A DNA stretch of 64,000 bases. Origin: Polyodon spathula. Its lineage: Eukaryota > Chordata > Actinopteri > Acipenseriformes > Polyodontidae. The stretch covers positions 30,913,446 through 30,977,445 of the forward strand of contig NC_054536.1 of the NCBI RefSeq assembly GCF_017654505.1, given 5' to 3'. The position numbers were made by a program, and so were the translations under genes. The notes beneath the pieces were generated by a model. That model saw only the letters and a list, made by a program, of their open reading frames with translations, made no database searches and was not told where the DNA came from. Below, piece by piece: positions 13,401 through 25,177 of the stretch; position 1 is the stretch's first letter; every line of letters begins with the position of its first letter.

Positions 13401-15077
13401 GCCACAAAGCTCCTTTTTGTAAGGGATTGTAATGACTTAAAAGTAAATCAGCCAAATTATTTTATTTTTGCAAACAATTTATGCAAAACCATACAGTGCT
13501 CCCTTGCTATACGGATCTCGATTACAACGAGCCTCGAATACAATGCTCCTACAGCATGTCCCCCAATTCCCTATGCTAGCGATTCATGCAATATTTCTAC
13601 AGTAAATACAGTACCGGCATTGTCCAAACTATAAACAACTTCTCAGTCTATCATCAGTTTCTGTCTCTTCCTTTTACTACAGTATCCGAACTGAAGAAAA
13701 GCTGCGCTGGCACTTTAACACAGACATCTTATTCAGCATTCGTTTTGTAACTAAATAAATATTAGGCCTATTATGTGGTTATCTTTCCTAATGTATTTAC
13801 TTTTTTGCTGCAAGAGGAGCCGTGTCTTTCTCTGGGAGACAAGATGCTTCAGCTTCACTTCAGCGCCACTCCGGCAGCCAAACCTGGGGCGAGCCCAACC
13901 CCTCTTCCCCTCTCCCGACCCGCTGTCCTTCTCAAACTTGGTTTGCTGAACTATCGACCGCTGTTTAGCCAGGCTATTTATAGGTTTAAAAACTGCTAAC
14001 TAAAATGATCCATGAGTGGGAATGTTGATGAATGTTGGGAATACGTTGATTACATAGTGCTTTATGCATGGTTAATTCACAGAGAGTTACCTTTTTGCTT
14101 CACTATATATGCATTATAGAGAGGAAGTTATTTTATTTTGTATTTTAGTCAGATGTGTGTTGTTATGTGTCCCTCGGCGCCCCCCCACCCTCTCCCCCAT
14201 TTATAAAGCTCTTCGGTTACAATGCTCATATTGTGCATCCTCCGAGACCTGAGTTATAGCCAGGGAGCACTACACATATTTATTTCTAGCCTGCTAATAA
14301 TATCTAGCAAGCTGATGCAGGACGAGATTCTTAACGTAGAAGCACTTTTAAAAAACTGCTTTTATATAATGCGATCCCAAACTCTACACCTAATTGTGTA
14401 CATTTAATTTTATTTTTTTACAAAATATAACATGATTTCCTTTCTAAAATTTCTCATGTAAGGCCATAAACAGACTAAAATATTTTATCATATCGCCATG
14501 GATACAAAAAGTATGTTTATTAATATAAAACAGAAACATTGTGTATGTAAATAGAGTTTAATATTCAAAATTACAAGTAAATGATTTAATCTAAATAACA
14601 TCAAGGCAGGTACATTGTTAATATAAATAAAATAAAACCCTAACCTCCAGCAAAGGGTAGCCTGTGTCCAAAACAGTTTACTTCCGAACTCCCTAAGTTT
14701 ACAACTTAACACATTAACTGAGATGAAGAATTTCATGTTAAGAAATGTAATCATTTTTTTCGGGTGTCTCATACCTCAATGAAAAAAATGCACCCAAACT
14801 GATAAAGAATCTTGTAGAACACAAACACGGGGTTGTAAGAAAGACAGCTGCTATATGCAGTGTTTGTATTAATGCTTATGAATTTATGCACAGGAAAGGG
14901 GATAATAAAAAAAGCTGATGACACCAGATGAGTTTGATGCGGAATGTGGATAGAGTGAAAATGCAGAACCATTGTAGGTTCTGTTCGTATTTATGTACAA
15001 GTACCTCCGATATTGCAATCACAAAAGATATGCTATCACTGAGCCAGCATAAAGTTAGATATGTATGAATAAAACAA
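10451..15077. other. No gene seen; possible Tigger/pogo-like repeat at 13494-14240
   Basis: No exon recognised over 4.6 kb. At 13494-13560 the wording ACAGTGCTCCCTTGCTATAC followed by CGATTACAACGAGCC resembles the end of a pogo/Tigger-type element, and GCTCTTCGGTTACAATGCTC at 14207 could be the matching inner end; similar wording recurs at 41640-41700. A GC-rich patch at 13810-13960 is open in one frame but has no recognisable similarity. Confidence 0.35.
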
Positions 15078-15620
15078 ATCTAGGGCTTGCTATTAGCTGG
15101 AAATGAAGCGTGGAACAGTTTACATCCTGTAAAAAGCATAATCAGGAGAGTTTTGAACCTGAAAAAGTGCCACTGCCCTCCGCAGCACATTGTAGCTGAC
15201 ATCACGGAATTACAACTTCAGATAGGGTTCAGAGTAATTATGAAACTACTCACTGCCACACCTTCTAACCCCAAATGGCAGGTTCTGGGAAGTAGTAAGT
15301 TTAACTGCTGTTTACGTTTTCTATATAAATGTGTGTCTTATCCCACGCCAACCTACTTAATGTGTCACTGATATAAGATCTGCTAATGCTCCCCAGCTTG
15401 CACTGGACTGGGGAGGTTGTGTAATTTGTTTAGTGAGATGTGTGGGTTCACATTGGTTCTCAAATGAGGGTTAGGGTCAAAGCAAGGCAGTGCTCCATCA
15501 TAAGCAGACCTATTGTACTACAGTCAATGGCTACAGTGCATTCATGCAAGGCTTATACAGGGTGCAGCTCATTGCATTTCGATATCAGATTAAGAATATT
15601 GGTATTTCTGCTTTACTATT
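15078..15620. repeat. Unclassified 0.55 kb repeat, copy A
   Basis: This stretch matches 20706-21280 in the same orientation, starting at ATCTAG-x-GCTTGCTATTAG and ending at ATTGGTATTTCTGCTTTA. The last 200 bases are almost identical in the two copies; the first half differs more and has small insertions. I see no protein motif, terminal repeat or box B, so the class is unknown. Copy A lacks the poly(A) run that precedes copy B. Confidence 0.85.
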
Positions 15621-15802
15621 ATTATTGTATGTCACCTTTTCCCTGTTTGTGTGCCATGTAAAATAAGCTATCTAAGTATCTCAAACAATTTATTGGCAGC
15701 TAGTATATAATATTACATTGATAAAAACTGACGAAAACATTCTGCAGCAAACACACTACTACTGTTGTTTCTTAATTTATATTCCATGGGTCCCCTTAGT
15801 CT

Positions 15803-15840
<38 letters not shown>

Positions 15841-16804
15841 CAAACTACACCTTCAGAGTATTACAGATGATGTCCCACTTCCCTATAGTATACACCTGTA
15901 CTGTAAGTAAACACAAGTGACTTCCCAAACCAACTCCAGCACCTGATCATTAGATATACACAGTAAAATTAAACTGAAATAAGAACATATTTCAGTGACA
16001 TGTGTTTGTCAGTTACCTTTGTCTTTTTTTTTGACGATCTTAATTCACAGATATACTGATCAGTACTAATCTTGGACTACATCACACTGTCTTAGGTTAG
16101 GTGGTCCAAGTTAAGTTTTAAGTATCATGTTGTTAATGCTGAATCACTAGGATTCGTTAAGACCGCCACATGACAAAGTTCTGACATCAGCTACTAGGAA
16201 CTGAACAAGCACAGCCTTCTTTCAATAGTACAGCTTCTTATTTGAGCTATGAGGAAAAAAATATGTAAAGCTCTGATCCCTGGCATCTCTAGTCAAAGTA
16301 ACTGCACACCTAGATTATGACCAGGAGAAATCCTGTTGTTACCATCATGTGCTTGTTTCACATTCATGTTCCCACACCAAGGAATGGTTTAGTTGATCAG
16401 CTGGTTTAGTGCAATGAAAGTAAAATGTCATTTAGAGTAAATAGAAAATGAGTGTATGCCCAATGGCATCATTCTATACTTTGAATTTAGGGTCAATTTA
16501 CACTATGGCTATATTGCACGACAGGGGGTGTCACACCAAGGAGTGCCATTGTTAGATTATACAGTACAATTACAATAAATGGCTATGAAGAGGATGATCC
16601 TTGTCATTATTTTGTGTTACAATTCCGTTATTTATTTGATATGGGATCTGTGTTATCATATACATATGATTTAGACAATAACATGTCAGTTGTTTTTATT
16701 TTTTTATTAGAAATTAATTTATAAGAAGAGGACACATAACCAAAACACTTGATTGCACTCTATGACCCCGTTCACACTACTGGGCTAGCCCAGGGCGCCA
16801 CATA
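15621..16804. other. No gene; poly(A) run and LINE tail relic
   Basis: Contains a 33-base A run at 15807-15839 and, at 16100-16245, a worn second copy of the CR1-like tail seen at 10290-10450 (TCATGTTGTTAATGCTGAATC, then the ACAAAGTTCTGACATC wording). The end, 16764-16804, carries GACCCCGTTCACAC, a word that also fits the border of a non-autonomous DNA element whose other end may be near 20226. Confidence 0.5.
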
Positions 16805-18424
16805 CAGTGTCTATAGAAAGTCTACACCTCCTTTCAAAATTTTTACCTTTTGTTGCCTTATAGCCTGGAATTAAAATGCATTAAAAATAGTTTGTTTTTT
16901 TCCATTTATCTACACATCGTACACCACAACTTCCAAGTAAAAAAAATATTCTAGAAATCTGTAGAAAATGAATTAAAAATAAAAACTGAAATACCTTGGT
17001 TGGTTAAGTGTCCACCCCCCTTGTAATAGCAATCCTAAATTAGCTCAGGAGTAACACACCAAGTTAAGTGGCCTCCACCTGTGTTAAATTGTAGTGATTC
17101 ACATGTTTTAAGGGATAAATTCAACAGTTTCTGTAGGTTCTCTCTGCTAGGTAGTGCATTTCAAAGCAAAGACTCAACCATGAGCACCAAGGCGCTTTCA
17201 AAAGAACTCCGGGACAAAGTTATTGAAAGGCACAGATCAGGGGATGAGTATAAAAAAATATGAAAGACCTTGAATATCCCTTGGAGCATGGTCAAGACAA
17301 TTATTAAGAAATGGAAGGTGTATGGCACCACCAAGACCCTGCCTAGATCAGGCTGTTCCTCCAAACTGGATGACCGAGCAAGAAGGAGACTGATCAGAGA
17401 GGCTACCAAGAGGCCAATGGCAACGTTGCAAGAGCTACAGGCTTTAATGGCCAAGACTGGTCAAAGTGTGCATGTGACAACAATATCCCAAGCACTCCAC
17501 AAGTCTGGCCTGTATGGTAGGGTGGCAAGAAGGAAGCCATTACACAAGAAAGCCCACTTTGAATCTCATTTGAAGCATGCAACAAAGAAGAAACACTCAG
17601 GAGATTCTGTAGCCATGTGGCAAAACGTTTTGTGGTCTGACGAAACTAAAATGGAACTTTTTGGCCTGAATGCAAAGCGTTATGTTTGGCGCAAACCCAA
17701 CACAGCGCATCACCCAAAGAACACCATCCCTACTATGAAGCATGGTGGTGGCAGCATCATGTTATGGGGATGTTTCTCATTGGCAGGGACTGGGGCACTT
17801 GTCAGGACAGAAGGGAAAATGAATGGTGCAAAGTACAGAGAAGTCCTTGAGGAAAACCTGCTGCCCTCTGCAAGAAAGCTGAAACTGGGACGGAAGTTCA
17901 CCTTTCAGCATGACAACAACCCAAAGCACACAGCCATAGCTACACTGGAGTGGCTAAGAAACAAAAAGGTAAAAAATGTCCTTGAGTGGCCCAGTCAGAG
18001 CCCCGACCTAAAACATGTTGAAAATTTGTGGCATGACTTGAAGATTGCTGTCCATCAACGCTCCCCAAGGAACTTGACAGAGCTTGAACAGGTTTATAAA
18101 GAAGAATGGTCAAATATTGCCAAATCTAGGTGTGCAAAGTTGGTAGAAACTTATCCCAACAGACTCATAGCTGTAATTGCTGCCAAAGGTGCTTCCACCA
18201 AATATTAACTCAGGGGGGGTGGAGACATATCCAATTATGATCTTTCAGTTTTGCATTTTTAATATGTTATTTTTTTCTCAATAAAAACTCTATCTCCCCT
18301 TAACAGTGTGGAGTATGGTGTCTACATAAGTGGAAAAAAATCCTTATTTAAATGCATGAAACTCTGAGGCACTGACACAACAAAATGTCAAAAAAGTTCA
18401 AGGGGGTGTTTTCTATAGGCACTG
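16805..18424 (+). mobile_element. Tc1/mariner element, nearly intact
   Basis: A 1.62 kb element flanked by the TA target duplication (16803-16804 and 18425-18426). The ends are inverted repeats: CAGTGTCTATAGAAAG on the left and CTTTCTATAGGCACTG-like wording on the right. It carries one transposase gene (17180-18208). Length, TA target and gene size are those of a full Tc1-type transposon, so it is one of the younger insertions here. Confidence 0.93.
17180..18208 (+). pseudogene. Tc1 transposase with one nonsense codon
   Basis: The frame from ATG 17180 to TAA 18208 is 342 codons, the normal Tc1 length. Residues 1-120 form the paired-like helix-turn-helix region (SKELRDKVIERHRSGDEYKK, VKTIIKKWK) that binds the terminal repeats. 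The DDE catalytic core follows: Asp in WSDETK (codon 17639), Asp in FQHDNNPKHTA, and Glu in PDLKHVENLWHD, so the DD34E residues are all present. The only clear break is an in-frame TGA at 17261-17263 where the family has Ser (TCA), a single-base change. Minor unusual residues (FQHD for FQQD) may also reduce activity. Confidence 0.92.
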
Positions 18425-20705
18425 TATTTAGATCTGCAAACCCATTAACATTTGCGATTTAAAGCGCCTTTGCGCATTCATACGTAACAGAAAAGCAGGC
18501 CTAAAATGTGACAAATTGCTTTATTTTTATTTTTTTTAATGGCGTGACAGCATGCACTCAGAATGAAAGCGCTATCGGGCTATATAGTAATCCCTGATTT
18601 GTTTCTTATTAATATATATGTTTTCAATGCAGCACAACAGCAATTTTATGGTATCTATTAAAAAAAACACATGTACTATGGACTGTTTTGTTATGGTGTG
18701 TAACAGGGTGATCTGAGCTTAACCCCACTCAATCACGTTATTCTCTCAAGAACACAAAGCTATTTAGAACGCAGGAAACAGTAACTTGCTAGTGTTCAAA
18801 GATATAAATATGTACTTTCATAATGGATACTTCACTCAGATTGCTAATGACCAACAGGTTGTACACGGTAACAGACATTCACAAGACAAGCTCACGACTG
18901 ACCACCTAAGGAAAGACATGGCATTAAATAATAATTAACTCATTATTCAATAACCAGTTACACCTGGAATCATTTAATACAAAAATAAATTTAACACTCA
19001 TTCCATTTACAATAAACATTCATATAATTTACATGACACACGTTACTTCTCATTTGTATGTATTTAACCTGCATGAATACCGTCTTTGTTGACAAACACG
19101 ATCGTTAAGCTATTATATCGTTTACTCATTATTATTATCATTGTCATTATTATTCTCTAGTCCCTAACCATTACCAGTAAAGACTGAGCATCAGCATTAC
19201 CCCTTCTCTTGGAAGATTACCAGACATATGGCTATAACAAAACCCTTGTTCCACATGTAGCTATGGCAACTTCATAAAGGCCAATGCCCTAATCAGCACA
19301 CCATCATATATAAAATACACTTTGCTCAACAACATGCACGACACATAAACTACTGCTCTATCGCCAGTAGAATAAAATTAACAATAACAATCACAATAAC
19401 AGGTATTGAAATATTACAGTGAAAATACAATTTTACATTCTATTTTTTTTTTTTTTACTTCAAATACTATAAATAGTTCCCTGTTGAATAAAAAAAAAAA
19501 ATTATGTTAGTTTAACTCAGAGTTAGTCTTCTGCACCAGGACGGCTATCGTAAAATAGAGCTGCAGCATTCTCCAGCCAGATTGTCAGGAGACGCTGGCG
19601 TTGAGCACAGAAAAGAATCCCAAGTTTGCTGTTGTTTACATTTCCTTTCATTCAATTTAAGTTTAGCGCTTCCCATGTGTTCTACAATGATCTGCCTACG
19701 AATGTAATCTATATCCTTGCTGCATGAAGTACAAAACAGCACATTACCATTGAAATAAAATTTGTCCTTGCCAAACTAGTTGATCCGATCTTTAGGGCTG
19801 ATTGTTATTGTTTTCAGCATCTTTAAATAGCTCTGGATACGGACTGAAGTAAACTGAAGCCTCATTCAACACTGAACTTGAATACCGGAAGCAGTTTTAA
19901 TTAGACAGGTATGTTTATGTAAATGTAAAGCAAAGTTGTCTGTGTTAATGTTTATATATTATATGTGTACCGATTTGGTTATTATCAAACAAACAAAAAA
20001 AGCCTTGGTAATGCGATAAAAAAAGGCAGCCTAAGTCTGCTTTGCATTCATACATATCTAAAGGCTGGGCCTGGTCTTGGACTGCAGGCCCTGAACCACA
20101 TCGAAACAGCAGCCTAAATCTGGGCCGGCCCTGGACTGCCTTTTCTTTTTTGGAGCGTTCACATATGAGAAAAGGCAGCCCTGAGGCATCCCTGGGCTGC
20201 CTTAAATCGCAAATGTGAACAGGATCTGTGTCCTGCCCAACCCAACAGAATGGAAATGCTATATGAAGCAGTCCCATTCAACAGTTAAAGTGGCTCATAC
20301 ACCTTACCAGTTTTGCACTTACATTTCCAACGAATGCCTCAGTTTTTAAACAAAGGTATTTTCATTTTAACACATCATATCTAGTACTGCATTCAGCTAA
20401 GGACAGTTCTGTTTCCAAGCCTTATTCTCAGGAAACCTGTAACACTTGATTATTTCCCCTCAGCAGTGTCTTCTGGATCAAAGCAAACAACAGGTATGAG
20501 CATGGAATAATTGTTTTAGCTACAGTACAGTTACTTTAATTCAGTCTGGCAGACACTGTTGTGCTGGGCCCCCCATCAAAGGACATTCCATTAAATGTTT
20601 GTTATGGTAGACATGTCATCACAATATCAGATTAATAGTAAGCGCTAGGTTTTTTGGATGTTCAAACTAATTCACCATCAAGATAAAAAAAAAAAAAAAA
20701 AAAAA
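18425..20705. other. No gene; fragments of a non-autonomous DNA element
   Basis: No exon recognised. The segment 18433-18510 (AACATTTGCGATTTAAAGCG, then GCGCATTCATACGTAACAG) resembles the reverse complement of 20195-20226 (CGCAAATGTGAAC) and also 20036-20060. Together with GACCCCGTTCACAC at 16764 this suggests an older non-autonomous element into which the Tc1 copy at 16805 inserted. A poly(A) run at 20684-20706 directly precedes repeat copy B. Confidence 0.35.
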
Positions 20706-21280
20706 ATCTAGTGCTTGCTATTAGTCAGAACTGATGTGTGGAATAGCTAATATTCTGCAAAGAGTGTAGCCAGGAGAATTATGCAAACGCAAAACACGTA
20801 ATGAATCTCCTGCAGATCCCGCTTTCTGAAAGAAAAGTGTCACTACCCTGCACAGCACACTGTAGCAGGAACCACAGAATTACAACTTTAAAATAGGGTT
20901 CAGAGTAAATATGAAACCAGTCACTGGCACACCACCTAACCCCAATGGCAGGTTCTGGGAAGTACTAAGCTTAACTGGTGTTTACGTTTTCTGTACAAAA
21001 TGTGTATCTTACTCAAGTGTGTCACTGAGATAAGATCTGCTAATGCTCCCCACATTTCACTGGATTGGGGAGGTTGTTTAATTTGTTTAGGGAGATGTGT
21101 GGGTTCACATTGGTTCTCAAATGAGGGTAAGGGTCACAGCAAGGCAGTGCTCCATCACAAGCAGACCTACTGTACTACAGTCAATGGCTACAGTGCATTC
21201 ATGCAAGGCTTATACAGGGTGCAGCTCATTGCATTTTGATATCAGATTAAGAATATTGGTATTTCTGCTTTATTATTTAT
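20706..21280. repeat. Unclassified 0.55 kb repeat, copy B
   Basis: Direct copy of 15078-15620. From 21060 to 21265 the two copies differ at only a few positions (both encode the chance reading MWVHIGSQMRVRV), while the first half carries an extra segment of about 40 bases (20790-20835). It begins immediately after a run of more than 20 A. Confidence 0.85.
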
Positions 21281-22297
21281 TCACACACCTCCAGGCTATA
21301 CCATCAAAAATTAGACATTGATATACATTTACCAGTCTTTTTTTCAACAGGAGGAATATCACCAAACCAAATTCACTTTAATGGGGGTCCCCAACTGGAA
21401 AGATCTTTGTAACTGCTGTCTTTCCCATGGTTTTGCTCTTTTCTGTTCTTTCTTATTCTGTTATTTTGTACAATCAATTGTTACTATGTGCCTGCATTTT
21501 ATAAAGATTGTTTAAAAATAAACAAATAAATACAGTATGAACAAACATACAGCATTAATTCATAATACAATTCATAAAATAATACTGCAATGCTCAACAA
21601 ACGATTTTGGAAAGCTCCCCGCAAGCCATTACAAGCCATTTTTTTACTTAAAGCAAAGAGTGCTTTGCAATGACACACCAATTGCACAGTATTTCTGTGA
21701 CACAGTTCACAGAGCACACCGTGGCATTGATGCATTATTTTTTTTCCCATTTTATCTGAAAGAGCAGGTTCATCTTATTGCAAACAATCGGCTCACGCAA
21801 ATAAGAGGTCTCAAGTTGTTCATGAAGTAGTTACCTGGATAAAGCCTTTCATTTTGTTTAAATGAGCGTTATCCATAAGTATAAAAAACAAATCAAACTG
21901 CCAAAAGGTCTTTAAAATAAATCGTATCAAGGATTTATTAAAACTTCAGTAAATATTTATTTCTGTGTACAGATGTCATTCTGTGCAATTCTTTGTTTAA
22001 AAAAAGTACAATTATTGATGTGATTTACAAAAAATGGCATGACGAGACACCCTACAAAACAACAGGGAAGGAAATAAGACTCCCGTTGCGTAGCAGTTTG
22101 AGCCATTACTGGTTTTAGTTTAATTTTAGTAAGACATACCTGAGCTTGTTACATATATGCTGTGGCTAATCAAGCTTGTAGTAAAACCTGTAATTAATGA
22201 AAATGCTATTCAATAGGAGTTTTATTTCGATCCCTGAACAATGTAAAATGTGCTCAGAAGAGTGAAGAAAATCTTGGTTTTCCTGTCCTCTTTCTAA
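21281..22297. other. No gene seen
   Basis: AT-rich sequence without recognisable exon or element. Confidence 0.4.
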
Positions 22298-22690
22298 CTA
22301 TTTTGTGATATATCCATATTTTATAAGTGTACTTTTCAATCAAGAGTATTCATCAAAACCTCTCAAAAATATAATGCAGCTCAGACAATCAAGTGTCGGT
22401 ACTGTGCAAAAGTAGGTCACGCTAAAAAAGACTGCAGAGCAAGTTCTTGTACTGACAGACGCTTACACGCTTCCTCCACTACTTCTCATGAGCAAAAGGA
22501 TGCCAGGAAGGTAGCCAGTGCAGGAAGTGGTTTTCTTTTTTGTCTTTCAGGTTGTACGACGTCAACGATACAAACATCACAAAAGGAAGCAGAAGAAGAC
22601 TACTGGATGGGCAGGAGGTTTCTAATTAGATGTGCCACTTTGTTTTTTATAGGAAGTGGCACTTATGTGCCAGTACATGGGAGTCAATAA
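22298..22690 (+). pseudogene. Open frame with CCHC zinc knuckle, retroelement gag-like
   Basis: A frame open from the stop at 22295-22297 to TAA at 22688-22690, 130 codons, with no early ATG. It encodes IKCRYCAKVGHAKKDC at 22388-22435: Cys codons at 22394, 22403 and 22433 and His at 22418 fit C-x2-C-x4-H-x4-C exactly, the retroviral-type zinc knuckle that binds single-stranded nucleic acid. The following region is Ser/Thr and Lys rich. Such knuckles occur in the ORF1/gag proteins of LINEs and LTR elements and in a few host proteins. I see no reverse transcriptase beside it, so this is probably a retroelement fragment; an unrecognised host exon cannot be excluded. Confidence 0.5.
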
Positions 22691-22892
22691 CACACAATTC
22701 ACAATATGATATTTCAGACAACCTGTCTCCATACATGTCCCGTAGCCATTATGTGATGGCGTATGCTTTTGATGTCATAAGTAGGGGACGCAGCTCGTTT
22801 GCATACCTCTGACAATTTGTTAGGTCCAATCTCTAACAATCCATGACAGAAAATCACATCTAGTAGTATTATAAATCATGTTGCAATGCAGG

Positions 22893-23325
22893 ATGTACCG
22901 TATAGCATGGAGGTCGCCGGTTCGAATCCAGGCTACTCTATTGCCAACCGTACACGGAAGCTCTCAGGGGGTGGTGCACAACTGGCCGAGCACCACCCAG
23001 AGAGGGAAGGGCTTAGGTTGGCCAGGGTGTCCTCGGCTCACCGCGCACCAGCAACCCATGTAGTCTGGTCGGGCGCTTGTGGGTTTGCCTGTAAGCTGCC
23101 CAGAGCTGCATTGTCCTCTGACGCCGCAGCTGTGGTGGCAGCATGGCGAATCTGCAGTGTGGAGAAAAAGCAGTCGGCTGACGGCACACACTTCGGAGGA
23201 CATTGTGTGTTCTTCTTCGTCGCTCCCGAATCAAAGCATGGGTTGTAGTGGTGAGCTGAGCCTAAAAATAATTGGATATGCCAAATTGGGAGAAAATAAT
23301 AATACTAAAAAAAAAAAAAATTGCC
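22893..23325 (+). mobile_element. tRNA-derived SINE
   Basis: It has a perfect Pol III box B, GGTTCGAATCC, at 22919-22929, a long GC-rich body (AAGCTGCCCAGAGCTGC, GGCACACACTTCGGAGGA, GTGAGCTGAGCCTAAAAATA) and an A-rich tail ending at about 23322. This head-body-tail plan is that of a fish SINE with a tRNA-related head. Box A is worn. GC content stands well above its surroundings. Confidence 0.85.
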
Positions 23326-23522
23326 AATTATTGCCCAGTAATTTTTTTTAATGGCCAGAAATGACTACCAGCATTTATGAATATGGCCCATAATGTTTAA
23401 ATGTGTTAAGTAATTTACTCATCTTACAAGGAGGCTCACAGGAAAACCTAGAATGGCTCAAACTAATACATAAAAGGAAGACTTAAATAATTCCCCTCTA
23501 TTGAATAGCTAGATTTTACAGC

Positions 23523-23870
23523 ACAGTGCAGATCTCAGTGTGAATCTCAGCCTGCCTGGCTGCTGTTCTCTACAGTGATCAGTGTGAATAGAGAGCCCTG
23601 CCTGGCTGCTGTTCTCTACAGTGATCAGTGTGAATAGACAGCCCTGCCTGGCTGTTGTTCTCTACAGTGATCAGTGTGACTAGAGCGCCCTGCCTGGCTG
23701 CTGTTCTCTACAGTGATCAGTGTGAATAAATAGCTCTGCTTGGGTGCTGTTCTCTACAATGATTCATGTCAAAAGATAGCTCTGTTTGGGTGCTGTTCTC
23801 TACAATGCAGATCTAGTGTTAACAGACAACCCTGCCTGGGCCCTGTTCCCTGTGTGAACCGTCTGCCAAG
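23523..23870. repeat. 57-bp minisatellite, about six copies
   Basis: The unit CCTGCCTGGCTGCTGTTCTC - TACAGTGATCAGTGTGAATA plus about 17 further bases is repeated head to tail. The first four units are nearly identical; the last two drift (TTGGGTGCTGTTCTC, TGGGCCCTGTTCCC). The graded decay from left to right suggests that homogenisation continues only in the left part. Confidence 0.9.
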
Positions 23871-25177
23871 CCCTAAGAGGCAATAAGGCTGTGCTTGTCA
23901 GAGCATGCCCAAGGAGCAGCTGCTGAATACACAGAATTCATTCAGAGGAAGCCCAGTGCAGCACCCAGTCTTACTCTACTTTGGCTTCCTCTGACATATA
24001 CACACAGACACAAGGGGAAGGGTGCGCTTCACATGTACAATCACAGGCAGAAGCTGTGCTAGTGTAATGTAAGTTTATGTTGTGTCTGTACAGTTTATCT
24101 GTGTGTGGATGTGCAGCAAGTCATATCTGAATCTGTTCGTATGTGTTCATACAGTATCTCTTCATACTTGTACAGGGTATATATAAAAACACTTTGCATG
24201 GTGTTCATATTTAAAAATTATGCACAAAATTTAAGTTTGAAGGAAGATGACTAAATATACCATATTCCTAAGACTCCCTCAAATTTCCCACCCTCAAAAA
24301 AATACAACATTAAATAAAAAGATTCACACCGAAAGAGACAACCTCAATTACGCACATAAGAAAATGACGTACGGAGGCAGTTTGCGGCCATCTGCTGTCA
24401 CACAGAGCATTACAGTTATGAGCTACTTCTCATTTCCAGTCATGATTACTCACAGCTGTTTTTCTCTCTTTTTGTATGGCATGTCAAAAAATACGGGGGT
24501 CTGATCAGCAGTTACGATCTGTCCAAGCTGGTACTGTTTGTTAGAACAGAGCCTAATAAAGAAATGCTGAAATTGTAAAAACTTCTCTTCGAATTCCTCA
24601 AGAAGCTAATGGCTGCCTGTATGTCATGGATGATTCGATATCGGGCAGTAGGGTTTTTGTTTGTCTTTTCTCGGGCAGTCAGTCACGTTCCTGTTTGTGT
24701 GCCCGGCGTTTGTTGGCGATTTTAATACACTCTTCACTATACTCAAATTTAAGATAAGTAAAAAGGGTTCAAAAATTAACTCAACTAAAGTCAGTGTGTG
24801 GAGGGAAACACCAGCAGATCCTGCTCCATTTATATCCGTGTCCATCTAGCAGAGCCAACCACAAAAAAGGACAAAAAAACAATTCTGATCCTGCAGGTGA
24901 ACTGGTTATCCTAACCCTGCTGTTCCACGATGTCATTCTGTGGTCGTGACACACTGCACTACGGTACAATTTACATCTTTCACCGGTTAGATCCTCTGCA
25001 ACACAAAGAACATGCCTGTGGCAGGAAGTCACCTGTGAGTTTTAATGCAGAATTTTATGTCACACTTAACAACACGGGCTAACAATTTAAAAAATAAATT
25101 ATTAAAAGAGAAACTTGGTGTGGCTATGATATCAAATGTACTCTTCTAGTGATTTGGATTTATGTCATCGATTCCTG
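23871..25177. other. No gene seen
   Basis: No convincing exon. A minus-strand reading at 24781-25032 and a donor-like CACCTGTGAGTT near 25030 were inspected, but no family similarity was seen. Confidence 0.35.

Noticed and set aside
15440..15661. Conserved protein suggested by near-identical frames here and at 21097-21321
   Set aside because: The similarity is due to the whole 0.55 kb DNA repeat, which also matches outside the frame; no evidence of codon-level constraint.
22893..23325. Functional tRNA gene suggested by GGTTCGAATCC
   Set aside because: No cloverleaf can be drawn and the body is a long SINE sequence with an A-rich tail.
23523..23870. Regularly spaced repeats that might suggest a CRISPR array
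   Set aside because: The repeats are contiguous with no unique spacers, and the genome is vertebrate; it is a minisatellite.
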